Assembly: GCA_964441735.1 (NCBI GenBank)
Contig: CAYTVB010000070.1
Span: forward strand, 1-9,027
Direction of reading: 5' to 3'
Source: JASMTM01 sp964441735
GTDB lineage: Bacteria; Thermotogota; Thermotogae; Petrotogales; Kosmotogaceae
Length of the DNA stretch: 9,027 nucleotides
Positions within the stretch are counted from its first letter, which is position 1; each line of letters opens with the position of its first letter. The translations under genes and the position numbers were made by a program. This document shows, in pieces, positions 6,706-9,027 of this stretch. Below the pieces are notes generated by a model. It was not told where the DNA came from, ran no database searches, and saw only the letters and a program-made list of their open reading frames with translations.

Positions 6706-9027
6706 ATGGCTGAATGGTATCAAAAATCTGTAGAAGAAACACTTGATACTTTTGATGTTGATAAAGAATCAGGTTTGAATGATGAGGTAGCAAAACAGAA
6801 ACTAAAGGAACACGGAAAAAACAGAATAAAAAAGTATGGAGGAAGAAGTGCCTGGAAAATTTTCTGGTCTCAATTCACCTCTATTATGATAATTGTATTA
6901 ATTGTTGCAGCTGCAGTCATGGCCTTTCTGGGAGAGGTAACTGATACGATCGTCATTGCTGTACTTCTTGTTTTGAATACAATTTTAGGTTTTTTTCAGG
7001 AATATCGTGCAGAAAAAGCAATGCAGGCTCTTAAAAAATTGTCTGTACCGGAAGTTACCGTAAAACGAAATGGTAAATTTAAGAAAATCAAATCAACGGA
7101 ACTTGTCCCGGGAGATATTGTTCTTTTGGAAGCCGGGAGCCATGTTTCTGCAGATGTGAGAATTATTGAAGCATCGAAATTGAAAATTCAGGAGTCAGCA
7201 CTTACAGGAGAATCAGAACCAGCAACCAAAAATTCAGTGAAGCTTGAAAAAGAGATAGATTCACTTGGTGACCGTACCAATATAGCGTATTCAGGTACCT
7301 TTGTAACCTATGGGCGTGGCGTTGGAGTAGTCACAGAAACAGCGATGAATACCGAGCTTGGGAAAATTGCAACAATGATTCAGGAAGTAGAAAAGGAAGA
7401 AACGCCCCTTCAAAAACGTCTCGAGAAGTTAGGCAAATGGCTTGTGATAATCGTTTTAGCAATCGCTTCAGCTGTGTTTATTCTGGGATTGTTAAGGGGT
7501 CAGGACTTAAAGACAATGTTTCTGGCTGGTGTTTCACTAGCTGTTGCAGCAGTTCCTGAAAGTATGCCCGCTGTGGTAACAATAGCACTTGCTCTTGGTG
7601 CTCGCAGGATGCTTAAGAAAAATGCTCTTGTCAGACGATTGAACGCAGTGGAAACGCTTGGGTCGGTAAACACAATATGCTCTGACAAAACCGGAACAAT
7701 TACCGAGAACAGAATGCAAATGGCTTCAATTAAAACCTACAATAACGAATTTTCTATTGACATAGATAAAGACATCAATCTTAAAGAATATTCTGAAAGC
7801 GAACACAGGTTATTAACAATGATCTTCCTGACGGGAGGTCTATGCAATGATTCGACCTTTACCGATGATGAAGATATTCTGGGAGATCCTACGGAAGGAG
7901 CATTGTTAGAAGCAGCAAAGATCGTAACCCTTGATAAAGATAGTCTAAAAGGAGTATTACCAAGAGTAGCTGAGAATCCTTTTGATTCTGATAGGAAAAG
8001 GATGACAACAGTTCATAAAATAAATGATGGTATTGATGACAAAAATTCTGACTTAAAAAGTGTTTTAAGTATGTTTAATGTTGAAAACTATGTAGCATTA
8101 GCAAAAGGAGCGGTTGATAACCTCCTTGAAGTAAGTACAGAAGTTGTGGTTAATGGTGAAGTAAAAGCCCTGACTGAAGAACGCAGGAAAAAAATTAGCG
8201 AGCAGAACAAGGAAATGGCGAGAAATGGCTTCAGAGTTCTCGGAATGGGATATAAAAATGTTGAAAAGAATCAGTTTAGTGAATCAGAAGGAACTGAAGA
8301 GGAAGGATTTTGTTTTCTTGGAATGGTTGGTTTGATAGACCCTGCGAGAGATGACGTTAAGGATTCAGTAAGACTTGCAAAAAGCGCGGGGGTACGATCG
8401 ATAATGATCACCGGAGATCATCCTTTAACAGCATTTAGCATAGCAAAGGAAGTAGGTATCGCTGAAAGTGAAGAGGAGGTTATTACCGGAAAAGAATTAA
8501 ATGATATTTCTGATGAAGAATTGAAGGAAATTGTAAAAACTCATTCTGTTTTTGCAAGAGTTAATCCCGATGATAAACTAAGACTGGTTGAGATATTTCA
8601 GGGGATCGGACAAACAATAGCCATGACCGGTGATGGAGTAAATGATTCTCCTGCTCTAAAAAAGGCAGATATCGGTGTAGCAATGGGTATTAATGGTACC
8701 GATGTTTCAAAAGAAGCGTCAGAAATGGTTCTTCTTGATGATGATTACAGTACTATCGTTGACGCTATAAAAGAAGGAAGGACCATGTTCGATAACCTGA
8801 AGAAGTTTATTAGATATATGCTGGGTTCGAACTTTGGTGAGATATGGACCATGCTTATTGGCCCATTTATGGGTTTGACATTACCATTATTGCCTTTGCA
8901 GATTCTATGGATCAATCTTGTTACTGATGGGTTGCCAGCACTTGCTCTTTCGGTAGAACCACCTGAAGAAGATGTAATGAATCGTCCACCCAATCCAGTA
9001 GGAAAATCTGTTCTCGGGAAAGGTGGA
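6706..9027 (+). CDS. P2A-type calcium-transporting P-type ATPase, C-terminus cut off by the window edge
   Basis: The frame is open from ATG at 6706 to the window end (774 codons). GAGGTG lies five bases upstream of the start. It is a SERCA/PMR1-like pump that uses ATP to export cations, probably Ca2+, across the cytoplasmic membrane. Visible in order: a cation-ATPase N-terminal domain; TM1-2 (about 57-98); the actuator domain with LTGES (166-170); TM3-4 with AVPESMP (282-288); phosphorylation site DKTGT (D327); GDPTEGA and FDSDRKRM (426-433) of the nucleotide domain; KGA (K467); TGDHPLT (569-575); TGDGVND (641-647, D643 and D647); then TM5-6. The calcium-site residues match SERCA: E285 (E309), N709 (N768), E712 (E771), N737 (N796), T740 (T799) and D741 (D800). 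TM7-10, roughly the last 110-140 residues, lie beyond the window. Mn2+ transport, as in PMR1, cannot be excluded. H+ or Na+/K+ pumping is less likely given this residue set. Confidence 0.93.
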   Translation, partial: MAEWYQKSVEETLDTFDVDKESGLNDEVAKQKLKEHGKNRIKKYGGRSAWKIFWSQFTSIMIIVLIVAAAVMAFLGEVTDTIVIAVLLVLNTILGFFQEYRAEKAMQALKKLSVPEVTVKRNGKFKKIKSTELVPGDIVLLEAGSHVSADVRIIEASKLKIQESALTGESEPATKNSVKLEKEIDSLGDRTNIAYSGTFVTYGRGVGVVTETAMNTELGKIATMIQEVEKEETPLQKRLEKLGKWLVIIVLAIASAVFILGLLRGQDLKTMFLAGVSLAVAAVPESMPAVVTIALALGARRMLKKNALVRRLNAVETLGSVNTICSDKTGTITENRMQMASIKTYNNEFSIDIDKDINLKEYSESEHRLLTMIFLTGGLCNDSTFTDDEDILGDPTEGALLEAAKIVTLDKDSLKGVLPRVAENPFDSDRKRMTTVHKINDGIDDKNSDLKSVLSMFNVENYVALAKGAVDNLLEVSTEVVVNGEVKALTEERRKKISEQNKEMARNGFRVLGMGYKNVEKNQFSESEGTEEEGFCFLGMVGLIDPARDDVKDSVRLAKSAGVRSIMITGDHPLTAFSIAKEVGIAESEEEVITGKELNDISDEELKEIVKTHSVFARVNPDDKLRLVEIFQGIGQTIAMTGDGVNDSPALKKADIGVAMGINGTDVSKEASEMVLLDDDYSTIVDAIKEGRTMFDNLKKFIRYMLGSNFGEIWTMLIGPFMGLTLPLLPLQILWINLVTDGLPALALSVEPPEEDVMNRPPNPVGKSVLGKGG

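Noticed and set aside
7500..8993. Minus-strand open frames at 7500-7688, 7537-7719 and 8745-8993
   Set aside because: They are antisense to the phosphorylation and TM5-6 regions of the ATPase, whose plus-strand frame has all family motifs; two of them also overlap each other.

Overview
This is bacterial chromosomal DNA, AT-rich (about mid-30s percent GC by eye) and densely packed, with clear Shine-Dalgarno sites. It holds four protein genes. No RNA gene, insertion sequence, CRISPR array or sign of recent transfer was seen. An AddAB-type recombination nuclease and codon use rich in AGA and ATA fit a low-GC bacterium, for example Bacillota or Thermotogota. None of the genes fixes the taxon, so this is only a guess.

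The left two thirds (1-6525) is one minus-strand operon read from right to left. It begins with an AddB-type helicase-nuclease subunit (3433-6525). An AddA-type helicase-nuclease subunit follows (525-3443) and overlaps addB by 11 bases. The third gene is a membrane protein with four predicted helices and the start of a bacterial PH-like (bPH2/DUF304) domain. It overlaps addA through an ATGA junction and runs off the left edge. Each downstream gene has its Shine-Dalgarno inside the end of the gene before it, so the three are probably translated in a coupled way. AddA and AddB should form a heterodimer that resects double-strand breaks for RecA loading and degrades foreign linear DNA. Both nuclease sites and all four Fe-S cysteines of AddB are intact, although both proteins are shorter than their Bacillus counterparts. 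The job of the membrane protein is unknown.

The 180-base gap at 6526-6705 separates the operon from a divergent gene. It carries a candidate extended -10 promoter (TGATAAAAT) on each strand, with overlapping AT-rich palindromes between them that could be a shared operator.

The right third (6706-9027) is a plus-strand P-type ATPase of the P2A (SERCA/PMR1-like calcium pump) group, cut by the right edge after transmembrane helix 6. All catalytic motifs and all calcium-site residues expected in the visible part are present. Nothing links the pump to DNA repair except the shared intergenic region.

Most of the window is ordinary housekeeping DNA. The points most worth a second look are the membrane bPH2 gene coupled to addBA, and the symmetrical divergent promoter region.
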